Below the pieces are notes generated by a model. The model was given only the letters and a program-made list of their open reading frames with translations. It had not been told where the DNA came from and did no database searches. From contig JAOTON010000773.1 of NCBI GenBank assembly GCA_034440635.1, positions 1,528,650 through 1,592,649 on the forward strand: DNA of 64,000 bases, given 5' to 3'. Below are positions 55,141-64,000 of this stretch, piece after piece; the stretch's first letter is position 1, and each line of letters starts with the position of its first letter. This DNA is from Lepas anatifera (lineage: Eukaryota; Arthropoda; Thecostraca; Lepadidae). Position numbers and translations under genes: made by a program.

Positions 55141-56278
55141 CATAGGCGGATTCAAGAGGGGGAAGTTCAGGTGCACTACAGAGCAAAGGATTCCTGGCAT
55201 AGGCGTATCCAGGGAAGGGAATTAGGCCATGGGCGGATCCAGGGAAGGGAAGTAGATGGGATCCGACGAGATAGGCATGCGTTTCATAGGCGGATTCAGG
55301 TAAGAGAAACAGTGAAGGTGCACTTCATGCAAGGGATTCCTGGCATAGGCGTATCCAGGAAAGGGCATTAAGGCCATGGGCGGATCCAGGGAAGGGAAGT
55401 AGATGGGATCCGACGAAATAGGCATGCGTTTCACAGGCGGATTCAGGTAAGAGAAACAGTGAAGGTGCACATCATGCAAGGGATTCCTGGCATAGGCGGA
55501 TCCAGGGAAGGGGATTAAGGCCATGGGCGGATCCAGGGAAGAGGAAAAAGAAAGGACCCTGTGAAGAAAACATACGTGCCATAGGCGGATTAAGGAATGA
55601 ATTCCTGGCATAGGCGGATCCAGAGAAGGGGATTTAGGACTTGGGCGGATCCAGGAAAGGGGAAGAAGATAAGACCCTGTAAAGAAAGCATACGTGTCAT
55701 GGGCGGATTAAGTATTGAATTCCTGGCATAGGTGCGAATACAGAGAAGGGATTTAGGCCGTAGGCGGATCCAGGGAAGAGGGAAAAGACAGGATCCTGTA
55801 AAGAAAACATACGTGTCATAGGCGGATTAAGGAATGCATTCCTGGAATAGGCGGATCCAGAGAAGGGGAATTAGGCCATAGGAGGATCCAGGAAAGGGTA
55901 AAAAGACAGGACCCTGTAAAGAAAGCATAAGTGTCATAGGCGGATTGAGGATTGAATTCCTGGCATAGGCGAATCCAGAGAAGGGGATTTAGGCCATAGG
56001 CAGATCCAGGGAAGAAGACAGGACCCTGTAAAGGAAGCATACGTGGCATAGGCGGATTAAGGAATTAATTCCTGGCATAGGCAGATCCAGAGAAGGGGGT
56101 TTAGGCCATGGGCGGATCCAGGGAAGGGAAAGAAGGCAGGACCATGCAAAGAAGCAGACGTGTCATAGGCAGATTCAGGAGGGTTGCGGTGCACTATTGA
56201 GCAATAAATTCCTGGTATAGGCGGATCCAGAGAAGGGGGATTTAGGCCATGGGCGGATCCATGGTAGGGAAGTAGAGG
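55141..56278 (+). repeat. tandem array of hAT-end-like monomers, forward part
   Basis: Monomers of about 147-149 bp at the start and about 115-120 bp later share TTCCTGGCATAGGCGGATCC, AGGCCATGGGCGGATCCAGG, AGACAGGACCCTGTAAAG and CATACGTGTCATAGGCGGAT. CATAGGCGGATCCAG is the family-B MITE terminus, now repeated two or three times per monomer. The array is interrupted at 56279 by a hAT element. Confidence 0.88.
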
Positions 56279-56399
56279 CAGTGGCGGCGGATAAAGGGGG
56301 GCAAGGGGGGCAGTTGCCACCCCCCAACTTATCAGAGGGGGCCCCTGTAAAAAACGCAATTTTAGCTTGGTTCTTTTCTGAAAGTTCATGAATGACCTG

Positions 56400-57320
56400 A
56401 CTGAGTCCTCAACAGTTTCTCGATTTGGACAGTGTCCGAGCTTTATCTCGGGGGCCCTGAGCTTGGGCTTGGGACCCTCTAACTTGGCATTTAGGGGCCC
56501 AAGATTAGCCTAAAGAGCCCCGAGACTGGCCTCAGGGGACCAGATCTTGGTCTAAAGGTCCCCTAGCCTGGAATCAGGGCCCCCACTTTGTCTCAGGGGC
56601 CCCGAGCTGTTCCTCGCCCCCGAATTTCGTCTCAGGGACCCCCAAGCTTAGTCTAAGGGGCCCCCAAGGCTGGTCTCAGGGCACCCAAGCTTAGCCTTAA
56701 GGGAGCTCCCCGAGCTCGGTCTCAGGGCCCCGAGATTGTCTAAGGGGCTCCGGAGCTTGTCTAAGGCCCCCCGAGTTTGGTCTCAGGGGCCCTCCAAGCT
56801 TAGTCTCAGGGGGCTCCCGAACGTAACCTCATGGAGGTTCCGAGATTGGTCTCAGGGCCCTCCAATATTGGTATAAGGGGGCTTCCCAGATTGGTCTAAG
56901 GGGCCCCCGAGAATGGTCTTAAGGGACCTTTAGCTTGGTATCAGGGCCTCCAAGCTTGGTGTCAGAGGCCGCCAAGCTTGGTCTCAGCGGCCCCCGAGCT
57001 TGGTCTCAGGACCCCCTGAGCTTGGATTTGGAGGCATTCCAGCTTGATCTCTAGGAGCCCCACAAGCTTGGTTGCAGGGGGGCCCCCGAGCTGTGTCTCA
57101 GGGCTCCGAATTTGGTCTCAGGCAGCCTCCGAGATTGGTCTAAGGTGGCCTTGAGCTTGGTTTCAAGGGCCTCCAAGCTTGGTTTCAGAGGCCCCCAAAC
57201 TTGGTCTCAGGGGCCGTGAGCTTGGGGGGCTCGGTGGTCTTCGAGCTTGATCTCTAAGAGCTCCCAAGCTCAAGTTAGCCCCCGAGCTGTGTCTCAGGGC
57301 CCCGAGCTTGGTCTTGTGTG
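56400..57320. repeat. GAGCTTGGTCTCAGGGGCCCC minisatellite
   Basis: About 0.9 kb of degenerate ~24-30 bp units with the core (A/G)AGCTTGGTCTCAGGGGCC are arranged head to tail inside the hAT element. The same core in reverse complement occurs in 52920-53130 within another MITE. Confidence 0.88.
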
Positions 57321-57539
57321 TGCTCAAGTCAGTATGCCTGTCATTAGCGTTTTTTCTGTGCCGATATAGACGACAGCATCAAAGCGCCCCCAGTTCTCAT
57401 TCTGCAGAGGACGGAATTTAAAAAAAGGTATATAATAATTCGTGTTACCTACCATGTTTTATGATGTAGATGCATACGAACAAACAGCATTCACTTTTTA
57501 AAAGAACTATTTGCCTCGGAAGGCCGTTGTTGTACCGTT

Positions 57540-57830
57540 ATTATAATTTTGCTAAACTCCTACCGTGACGCTGGAGCTTAAAGCTTTGACGTCCAACGTC
57601 CGAGGCTTACGTGAACCTATAAAACGCAGATCCATATTTCGACATCTACATGTCAAATACGCTGCTTATTTTGCTGCACTACAGGAAACATATTCCAGCC
57701 TGGAATCCGAGATCGTGTGGAAAATCGAACGGGAAGGCAAAACCATTTTTTACACGGGCCAACTAAACAACAGGGAGGAATAGCCATTTTTGTACTGGGC
57801 CAAATATAACTTTTACCATTTGTGACGCTT
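57540..57830 (+). pseudogene. L1-like LINE endonuclease N-terminal fragment
   Basis: From 57565 the frame reads TLELKALTSNVRGLREPIKR, then RSIFRHLHVKYAAYFAALQET. LxxLTxNVRGLxxxxKRxxxFxxLxxxxADxxxLQET is the start of the L1-type endonuclease domain (asparagine and glutamate of the active site present). It stops at TAG 57781, shortly after which the 136-bp MITE interrupts. There is no RT. This LINE type is different from the CR1/L2-like copies elsewhere in the window. Confidence 0.7.
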
Positions 57831-57833
57831 ATG

Positions 57834-57969
57834 CAGGAGCGGAACCAGGGTTTTGCTAGGGGAGTCACTGAGCTTTGAAAAATGGCGAAAAAGGGGGAAT
57901 AGGGCGAAAAATTGCGAAAATGGAACAAAGTGAGGCTGAAGCCCCCTCAGCCCCCTGGATCCGCCCCTG
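57834..57969. mobile_element. hAT-type MITE, 136 bp, nested
   Basis: CAGGAGCGGAACCAGGG at the left, complement of CAGGGGCGGATCCAGGGGG at the right, flanked by a perfect 8-bp repeat cgcttatg (57826-57833, 57970-57977). It is nested in the 56279 element. Confidence 0.9.
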
Positions 57970-58146
57970 CGCTTATGCCTCTGACCTCAGGCAGCAATCC
58001 CAACCAATCCATCGCAGTTTTTAGGGGGCCCTTGCTGCCGAGGGGGCCCCATCGTCAAGGGGCCCCCTGGAAAAATTATTGCCCCCCATCCGAAAAGAAC
58101 ATCCGCCGCCACTGAGTAGAGGGTACCCAAAAATATAAGGCATTTG

Positions 58147-60140
58147 TTGGATAGGCGTATCCATGAGCGTTGCGGTGCATTACAGAGAAAGGAAGTGCTG
58201 GCATAGGTGCATCCAGGGAAGGGGATCTAGGTCAGGGGCGAATCCAGGAAAGAGAAACAGACGGGATGCTGTAAAACCAAGTACACGAGTCATGGGCAGA
58301 TTCAGGGGAAACTGCTACGGTACACCACAGAGCACGGGATTCCTGGCATGGGCAGGTCCAAAGGAAAGATTTTAGGCCATAGGCGAATCCAGGGAATAGA
58401 AGCAGACGGGACACGGTAAAAGGATCCGCCCATGGCCTAAATTCCCTCCCTGGATGCGCCTATGCCAGGAACCCCTTACCCTGTAGTGCACTGCAACCTT
58501 CCTGTAGCTGCCTGTGACTCGTATTCTTTATTTTACAGAGTCCCGCCTTTTTCCCCTTCCCTGGATCCAGCCATGGCCTAAATCCCTATCTCTAGATCCC
58601 CTATGCCAGGAATCCCCTGCCCTGTAGTGGACTTTAATCTCTAGATCCCCTAGGCCAGGAATCCCCTGCCCTGTAGTGCACTTAAGCATTATCTACTCCT
58701 GAACCCGCCTGACACGTATACTTTGTTTTACAGGGTCCCTCTTCTTCCACTTTCCTGGATCCGCCCATGGCCTAAATCCCTACCCTGGAAGCGCGTATGC
58801 CAGGAATTCCTTACTCTGTAGTGCACTGAAACCATCCTGAATCCACCTCTGACCTGTATGCTTTGCTTTATAGGGTCTGCTCTTCTTCCCCCTCCTGGAT
58901 CCGCCCATGGCCTATATCCCCTTCTCTAGATCCGCTGATGCCAGGAATTCCCTGCTCTGCAGCTCACCGCAACCCTCCTGAATCCGCCTATGACGAGTGT
59001 ACTTAGTTTTACAGGGTCCCGTCTCCTTCCCTTGATCCGCCCTTGGCCTAAATCCCCTAACCTGGATGCGCCTATTCCAGGAATCCCTTGCTCTGTAGGG
59101 CACTGGCACTCTCCTGAATCCACCTATGACAGGAATGCTTTGTTTTACAGGGACCCACTTAAATCCGTCCCCTGGATCCGCCCATGGCCTAGATCCTCTA
59201 CCTTAGATGCGCCTATGCCAGGAATCCCTTGCCCTGTAGAGCACTGCAACTCTCCTGAATCTGCCTATGACTGGAATGCTTTGTTTTACAGGGACCCACC
59301 TAAATCTCTCTTCTGGATCCACCCATGACCTAAATCCCCTAGCCTGGATGTGCCTATGCCAGGAATCCCTTGCTCTGCAGAGCACTGCAACTTTCCTGAA
59401 TCCGCCTGTGACTGGAATGCTTTATTTTATAGGGATCCACCTAATTCCCTCCCCTGGATCCGCCCATGGCCTAAATCCCCTAGCCTGGGTGTGCCTATGC
59501 CAGAAATCCCTTGCTCTGTAGGGCACTGGCACTCTCCTGAATCCACCTATGACAAGAATGCTTTGTTTTACAGGGACCCACTTAAATTCGTCCCCTGGAT
59601 CCGCCCATGGCCTAAATCATCTACCTTAGATGCGCCTATGCCAGGAATTCCTAGCTCTGTAGAGCACTGCAACTCTCCTGAATCCGCCTGTGACTGGAAT
59701 GCTTTATTTTATAGGGATCCACCTAATTCCCTCCCCTGGATCCGCCCATGGCCTAAATCCCCTAGCCTGGGTGTGCCTATGCCAGAAATCCCTTGCTCTG
59801 TAGAGCACGGTAACTTTTCTGAATCCGCCGGTGACCGGAATGCATTGTTTTACAGGGACCCACCTAATTAATTAGGTAGGTCCCTAATTAACCGGGGGAG
59901 GCGAGTTTGGGCCATAAGCGGATCCAGAGAAGGGAATTCCCTCCCCTGGATCCGCTTATGGCCTAAATCCCCTTCTCTAGATACGCCTACGCCAGGAATG
60001 CCCTGCTCCGTAGTGCGCCCTAACATTTTGCTTCCTGTATCCGCCTATGACACATGCTTAATTTTGTTGGGTCCCGTCTTCTTCCCTTCCCTGGATATGC
60101 CCATGGCCTGAGTCCACTTCCCTGGATACGCCCATGCAGG
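58147..60140 (-). repeat. tandem array of hAT-end-like monomers, mostly inverted
   Basis: 58147-58420 continues the forward array. At about 58420 (GGTAAAAGGATCCGCCC) the orientation flips, and ~138-150 bp monomers run in reverse to about 59870 (GGATCCGCCCATGGCCTAAA, CTATGCCAGGAATCCCTTGC, TTTACAGGGACCCACCTAA). Near 59850-59960 there are two more local palindromes (CCTAATTAATTAGG, and CCATAAGCGGATCC...GGATCCGCTTATGG), followed by degenerate units. Together with 55141-56278 this is an inverted satellite. Confidence 0.85.
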
Positions 60141-60494
60141 GGCACCGCCACGGAATTTTCGCAGGGGGACAGACCCGGGCTGCGAGTGACCGGGGAGGCG
60201 AATTTTGAGCATATTCGGTACCTGACAACATTAATGACCATCGACCCAGAAATTCTGGGGGATGTTCCCCCCTGGCAGGCTAACAGGGGGACGCGTCCCC
60301 CCCCGTCCCCCTCCCCCCGCTTTCGACGCCCATGCGCCCATACCAAGAATCCCTCGCCCAAGCTTCTCATGGGGAGATCCCGGGAATCTGGGGAAATTTA
60401 GAAATCTTGGGAAGTTTTTGGCTCCACGCAAAACCCAATGTCTCTATCTGGCAAAGCTGAGACGTCTCCCCTAGCAGTACCCAATATTCTCGGT

Positions 60495-60760
60495 CATAGG
60501 CAGATCCAGGGAGTGCAAAAGGCGGCACGTGCCTCCCCGATCGACCCTCGGCACCCCCTGAAATGGTTACGCCGACCCTTGAACTGAGATGTCGCTTCCA
60601 ACCTGAGATGTGAGATGCTTCCCCAGGATGCGAAAATTGCGCCCACCGATACGATTTTGCGCCCATCTGATGGTTTAGCCAGTCAAAAGTGGCGCCCCCT
60701 GGTCCGGATGCCCCCTTCCCCCGAAGGTGCCCCCGGTCTGTAGTCATGGATCTCCGTTTT
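60495..60760. mobile_element. hAT family-B MITE, degenerate
   Basis: The left end CATAGGCAGATCCAGGGAG and the family-B body words (CGATCGACCCTCGGC, GGATGCGAAAATT, AAAGTGGCGCCCCCTGGTCC) are clear. The right end is eroded (CATGGATCTCCG) and no duplication is readable. Confidence 0.65.
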
Positions 60761-60781
60761 TGGGCGCTTATAACCTGTAAC

Positions 60782-61022
60782 CATAGGCGGATCTAGAATT
60801 TCCGATCGGGGGCGCCATCCGAACCAGAAGGCGTCACTTTTGACTGGAAAAACCTATCAGGCAGGCGCAAAATCCTATCAGTAGGCGCTGATTTTCGCAT
60901 CCTGGGAGGGGGCTGGGAAGCAACATTTCTGGGGGCGCCATCGTCCTTTCAGGGGGTGCCTTGACCATTTCATGGGGCGATGGGGGCACCTGCCCCCTTT
61001 GCCCCTCTTGTATCCGCCAAAG
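60782..61022. mobile_element. hAT family-B MITE, 241 bp
   Basis: Left CATAGGCGGATCTAGAATTT, right complement of CTTTGGCGGATACAAGAGG. Flanks cctgtaac and cctataat agree at 6 of 8. The body carries the usual GGGGGCGCCATC and CCTATCAGTAGGCGC words. Confidence 0.75.
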
Positions 61023-61375
61023 CCTATAATAGGTAGCCGATGTTTATTCAGGGGCCTCCCAGGGAAGGGACCGAATTTCGGCCGGTTCCTAATTTCGGCC
61101 ACCTTCGTAGGAAACCCCCGTTTCCTGCTGCAAGCAGCTTCCCATTGCCACAACTGCGTCAGTAATACTGTAGAATGTTGAATTCTTTCTCCGTTGTGAA
61201 CCCCCTCATTTCTTTTCGATGATTGGTTTACACGCCACTGACGTCACAATAAGAGCTGCTTTGATTTTCTCTGTTCAAGCCATTTCTATTACCGATTTGC
61301 TAAGGAGTGAGCCTCCCGTTTGAGGACGATTCAGTTTTACTACATTGATTTAGTGAAGTTCAAATTTATTTCTCC
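61023..61375. other. intergenic spacer, no feature seen
   Basis: Short unique sequence between MITEs, with no coding or RNA feature. Confidence 0.5.
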
Positions 61376-61643
61376 CATACGCGGATCCAGGATTGCCGAT
61401 CGGGGGTGGGCACCTTCCCGGGGGGCACCATCAGGACCAGGGGGCGCCACTTTTGACCGGTAAAACCTCTTAGGCGGGCGCCAAATCCTATCGGTGGGCG
61501 CCGATTTTCGCATCCTGGGGGGGTGGGAAGCGACATTTCAGGGGGTGCCATCAACCTTTCAGGTTGGTGCCGTGACCATTTCAGGGGGCGCCGAGGGCCG
61601 ATCGGGGGGGCACGTGCCCCCTTTGCCCCTGGATCCGCCCATG
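61376..61643. mobile_element. hAT family-B MITE, 268 bp
   Basis: CATACGCGGATCCAGGATTGC at the left, complement of CATGGGCGGATCCAGGGGC at the right, with a perfect 8-bp duplication atttctcc (61368-61375, 61644-61651). It is the most complete family-B copy in the window. Confidence 0.92.
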
Positions 61644-61922
61644 ATTTCTCCTGATTTAGAATTGTCCAGGGATTGTCATTACGTTAATTTTATGAGGATA
61701 TGTCCTTAAATATTTCAAATAAGTGATATGTATTGAGCTGTCCGAATTTAGGAACCAAAAATTAGGTCTCCCAAAGTTCGTCACCCCCGTTCGAATTTCG
61801 AACCCGGCCCAAATACAGGATACCCCTAATTTCGTCCTTGCTGTATTAATCGTGGAAAGTGGAGCTGTGCTTTGTTTTTTTCTTTTATTTTTAAAGGGAA
61901 ACTAGAAATTATAATATGGGGC

Positions 61923-62112
61923 CATAGGCGGATCTAGGATTGCCGATCGGGGCACCTTTCCGAGAGGGCGCCTTATCGGTGGGCGCCATTTTTGCATTCT
62001 GGGGGGGAGGTGGGTGGGAAGCGACCTTTCAGGGGGGCGCCGTGACCATTTCAGAGGGCGCCCAGGGTCGATGGGGGCACATGTCCCCCTTTCCGCCCTG
62101 GATCCCCCTTCT
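61923..62112. mobile_element. hAT family-B MITE, internally deleted
   Basis: The left end CATAGGCGGATCTAGGATTG, body words and right end CCGCCCTGGATCCCCC are present. About 70-80 bp of body are missing relative to the 61376 copy, and the target duplication is not readable. Confidence 0.7.
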
Positions 62113-62207
62113 TATCGGAGTGAAACGCATTGGCCAGGAGTTGCGATTTAGGTTAAGGGTACCGAAGTGGTTATGGTCGTGGAATGAGAATTTGTCAGTT
62201 GGGGTTG

Positions 62208-62430
62208 ATATTTTTCGGATCCGGGATTAGTAATACCAGGGGTTGCCATCCGGAACAGGGGCGCCACGTTTGGCCGGCAAGACCTATCAGGTGGGCGCCG
62301 AATCCTTTTGCATCCTGGGGAGGGGGTGGGGTGGGAAGCACATTTCAGGGGCACCATCGACCTTCGGGGGGCGCCGAGAGTAGAGTCAATGGGGGGGCAC
62401 CCCCTTTAGCCTCCTGGATCTGTGTATGCT
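62208..62430. mobile_element. hAT family-B MITE, degenerate ends
   Basis: The body words AGGGGCGCCACGTTTGGCCGG, CTATCAGGTGGGCGCC and GCATCCTGGGGAGG are family B. The ends (CGGATCCGGGATTAG, CTCCTGGATCTGTGTATG) are eroded. Confidence 0.6.
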
Positions 62431-62632
62431 TATTGTGCGTTCACAGTCATAAGACACATAATAGAGGGGTCTGATGTCAACGTGTAGTGGAGGAGGTCCT
62501 AAAGTGCCCCACCCCCTGAGAAATAAAAAACCAAGAGGGCGCCAAAAGCCTGTTTGGGAGTGTGTGGGGCCAATAGTGATCTAAATTATAGTTAGGGTTC
62601 TTTGGCCTAGGATCTTCAAGGTCAGACGAGGT

Positions 62633-62795
62633 CAGGGGCAAAGCCAAAGGGGGCGGCAAGGACAGCCCCCCTGAGGGCTCGATTTTGGAACAAGCAGGGC
62701 GCTTTTTACCCATCAGGGCCCCTTTGACGCTGTCCCAGGGGCCCCTTTTGAGGCGCCACCCCCCCGCCCTGAGCGAAATCCTGGCTACGCCCCTG
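62633..62795. mobile_element. hAT-type MITE, family E, 163 bp
   Basis: CAGGGGCAAAGCCAAAGGGGG at the left, complement of CAGGGGCGTAGCCAGGATTT at the right, with a perfect 8-bp duplication gacgaggt (62625-62632, 62796-62803). This copy fixes the target-site length for family E. Confidence 0.9.
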
Positions 62796-62972
62796 GACGA
62801 GGTCGTGGAGGTCAAATTTGGGTCGTACTGGAGACCTGTTGGAAAATGCCGTAATTATACCGGAAAAACCCGGAAATACGCAAAAAGCAGACAAAGGGCA
62901 CATATGGGAGGTCTCACACAATGATCTGTGAAAGTTTCAGATCAAGTCATTCCAGATCACTTGTGTATGACG

Positions 62973-63150
62973 CATAGGCGGATCCAGAATTGCCGATCGG
63001 GGGGTACCTTCCGGGGGCGCCACTTTTGACCGGTAAAACCTATCAGGTAGGCGCAAAATCCGATCGGTGAGCGCCGATTTTCGCATCCTGGGGGGTGGGA
63101 AGCGACATTTCAGGGGGTTGGGGAGCGCCGCAACCATTTCAGGGGGCGCA
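62973..63150. mobile_element. hAT family-B MITE, 3' truncated
   Basis: It begins CATAGGCGGATCCAGAATTG and follows the family-B body to GGGGGCGCAGGGGAC, then ends without a right terminal repeat. Confidence 0.7.
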
Positions 63151-64000
63151 GGGGACTTTATTTACTACGGTAGCAATCTGACCATGCCCCTCCCATTGAA
63201 ATGCTGGATTTTTTTATATGGATTCACCCATAATCAGGTGCCAGCATCAGCTTTACTTGCCTCTCCAACCAACCTTGTTGAATTTCACTTTGCTGTGAAG
63301 CACCACAAAGAGGTTTCCATTATCAGTACTGTACAATAGGCCGGGTCGATGGAAACGGATCCCGGTGAAAGGGGGAAATTATTGGTCCTTGTTCAATTTA
63401 AAGCTAATCTGAAAATTTTCAGCAATTTTAATTGAGTCTGAGTACTAGCGAAAAGCTCATTTATCTGAGCACTTTTTGCTGTTTTTCTCCTAAAATGTGA
63501 TTTTAGAACATTGGGAAGCCTCAGAGAGCTCCAATTTTGCGATTTTTGAATGCGCCGGGTGCTGTTACACCAGTTGTGGTAGAAGACTTATAATCGAGAG
63601 AGATCTATTAGTCCTTTTATAGTGTTTTCCGTGGAGGCTTTAGCATCCGTCACCAGTGACATCTACCGGTGGACACGATAAACAGCGCGCGAAAGGCGTG
63701 CTGTGCGCCGGGGTTTGGTCCCATTTAAGGGGACAGGTGGTGATTCAATTTCTTGTAATCAACCGAATGGGATTAATCTGATGAAATTGCGGTTTTCACA
63801 TGTGTCTGAGCCCATACCCTTTCCCCTTCCCCAGCCTTGTTTGCCTGATAAGCAATGATACATAATCGTACCTATTGAACAGCAAATGGGCATTAGAGAA
63901 ACACCGTCTTAAGAGAATGTAACTTGAATTGGCACCAGTATTGCTGGCTTTCATCTCCCCCCTCTCTCTCTCGCACGCGCGCTATCTTGAATCTCCTTAG
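63151..64000. other. intergenic, no feature seen
   Basis: No open frame, terminal repeat or RNA gene was recognised. A CT-rich and CG-alternating stretch (CTCTCTCTCGCACGCGCGC) closes the window. Confidence 0.5.

Larger units (their letters stand above)
56279..58114. mobile_element. hAT-type element, 1836 bp, with internal minisatellite and LINE fragment
   Basis: CAGTGGCGGCGGATAAAGGG at the left, complement of CAGTGGCGGCGGATGTTC at the right, and a perfect 8-bp duplication agtagagg (56271-56278, 58115-58122). It contains a GAGCTTGGTCTCAGGGGCCC-type minisatellite, an L1-like endonuclease fragment and a 136-bp inner MITE. It has no transposase. It sits inside the satellite array, so it is younger than the array. 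Confidence 0.92.

Noticed and set aside
55141..60140. CRISPR-like or gene-cluster array
   Set aside because: The genome is eukaryotic. Monomers are degenerate tandem repeats with transposon-end motifs, without constant repeats separated by unique spacers.

Overview
This is eukaryotic nuclear DNA from an invertebrate animal. Intron-exon genes with GT-AG splice sites, tRNA-derived SINEs, non-LTR retrotransposons and very dense non-autonomous DNA transposons all point that way. The recognisable gene and the repeat load would fit an arthropod (perhaps a crustacean), but the species cannot be fixed from sequence alone.

Bases 1-10200 hold the 3' half of a caskin-type gene on the + strand. Seven exons (124-234, 3436-3661, 4722-4834, 5243-5451, 6334-6924, 7265-7383, 9027-9147) encode tandem SAM domains, a long proline-rich linker and the conserved C-terminal helix. 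The N-terminal ankyrin/SH3 part lies upstream of the window. One exon has an apparent 1-nt deletion, and the exon carrying SAM2 is followed by tandem copies of its own 3' end and splice donor.

Bases 10200-34200 are almost entirely transposon-derived. They hold hAT-type MITEs with 8-bp target duplications, TTAA-flanked long MITEs rich in AGGTCA motifs, a truncated LINE nested inside a MITE that is itself invaded by a second MITE, tRNA-derived SINEs, and a ~0.78 kb inverted repeat pair. Two CpG-rich promoter-like stretches (about 12200-12475 on +, 20484-20830 on -) and one weak RBX2/RNF7-like exon (19500-19598, -) are the only hints of genes.

Bases 34244-37060 look like the 3' end of an unrecognised + strand gene: three exons, all in phase 0, with a 1.5 kb palindromic GC minisatellite in the last intron. 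A diverged copy of its terminal exon sits at 46680-47000. Bases 39325-45529 form one TTAA foldback element, invaded by a nearly full-length CR1/L2-like LINE (PHD finger, endonuclease, RT, a 2A-like NPGP motif, two frameshifts). The LINE tail is in turn invaded by a TA-flanked MITE. Bases 45650-49490 hold a segmental duplication. One copy carries a TTAA MITE and the other keeps the empty TTAA site, which directly documents the insertion.

Bases 50998-64000 are again a MITE field. They include a ~5 kb array of ~115-150 bp monomers that contain hAT-type terminal motifs, present in both orientations and split by a 1.8 kb hAT element with a perfect 8-bp duplication. A TATA/Kozak/donor combination at 54522-54930 may be the first exon of a gene continuing beyond the window. 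Overall the window is one host gene plus fragments of others, embedded in layered, datable transposon insertions of at least three target-site types (8 bp, TTAA, TA).
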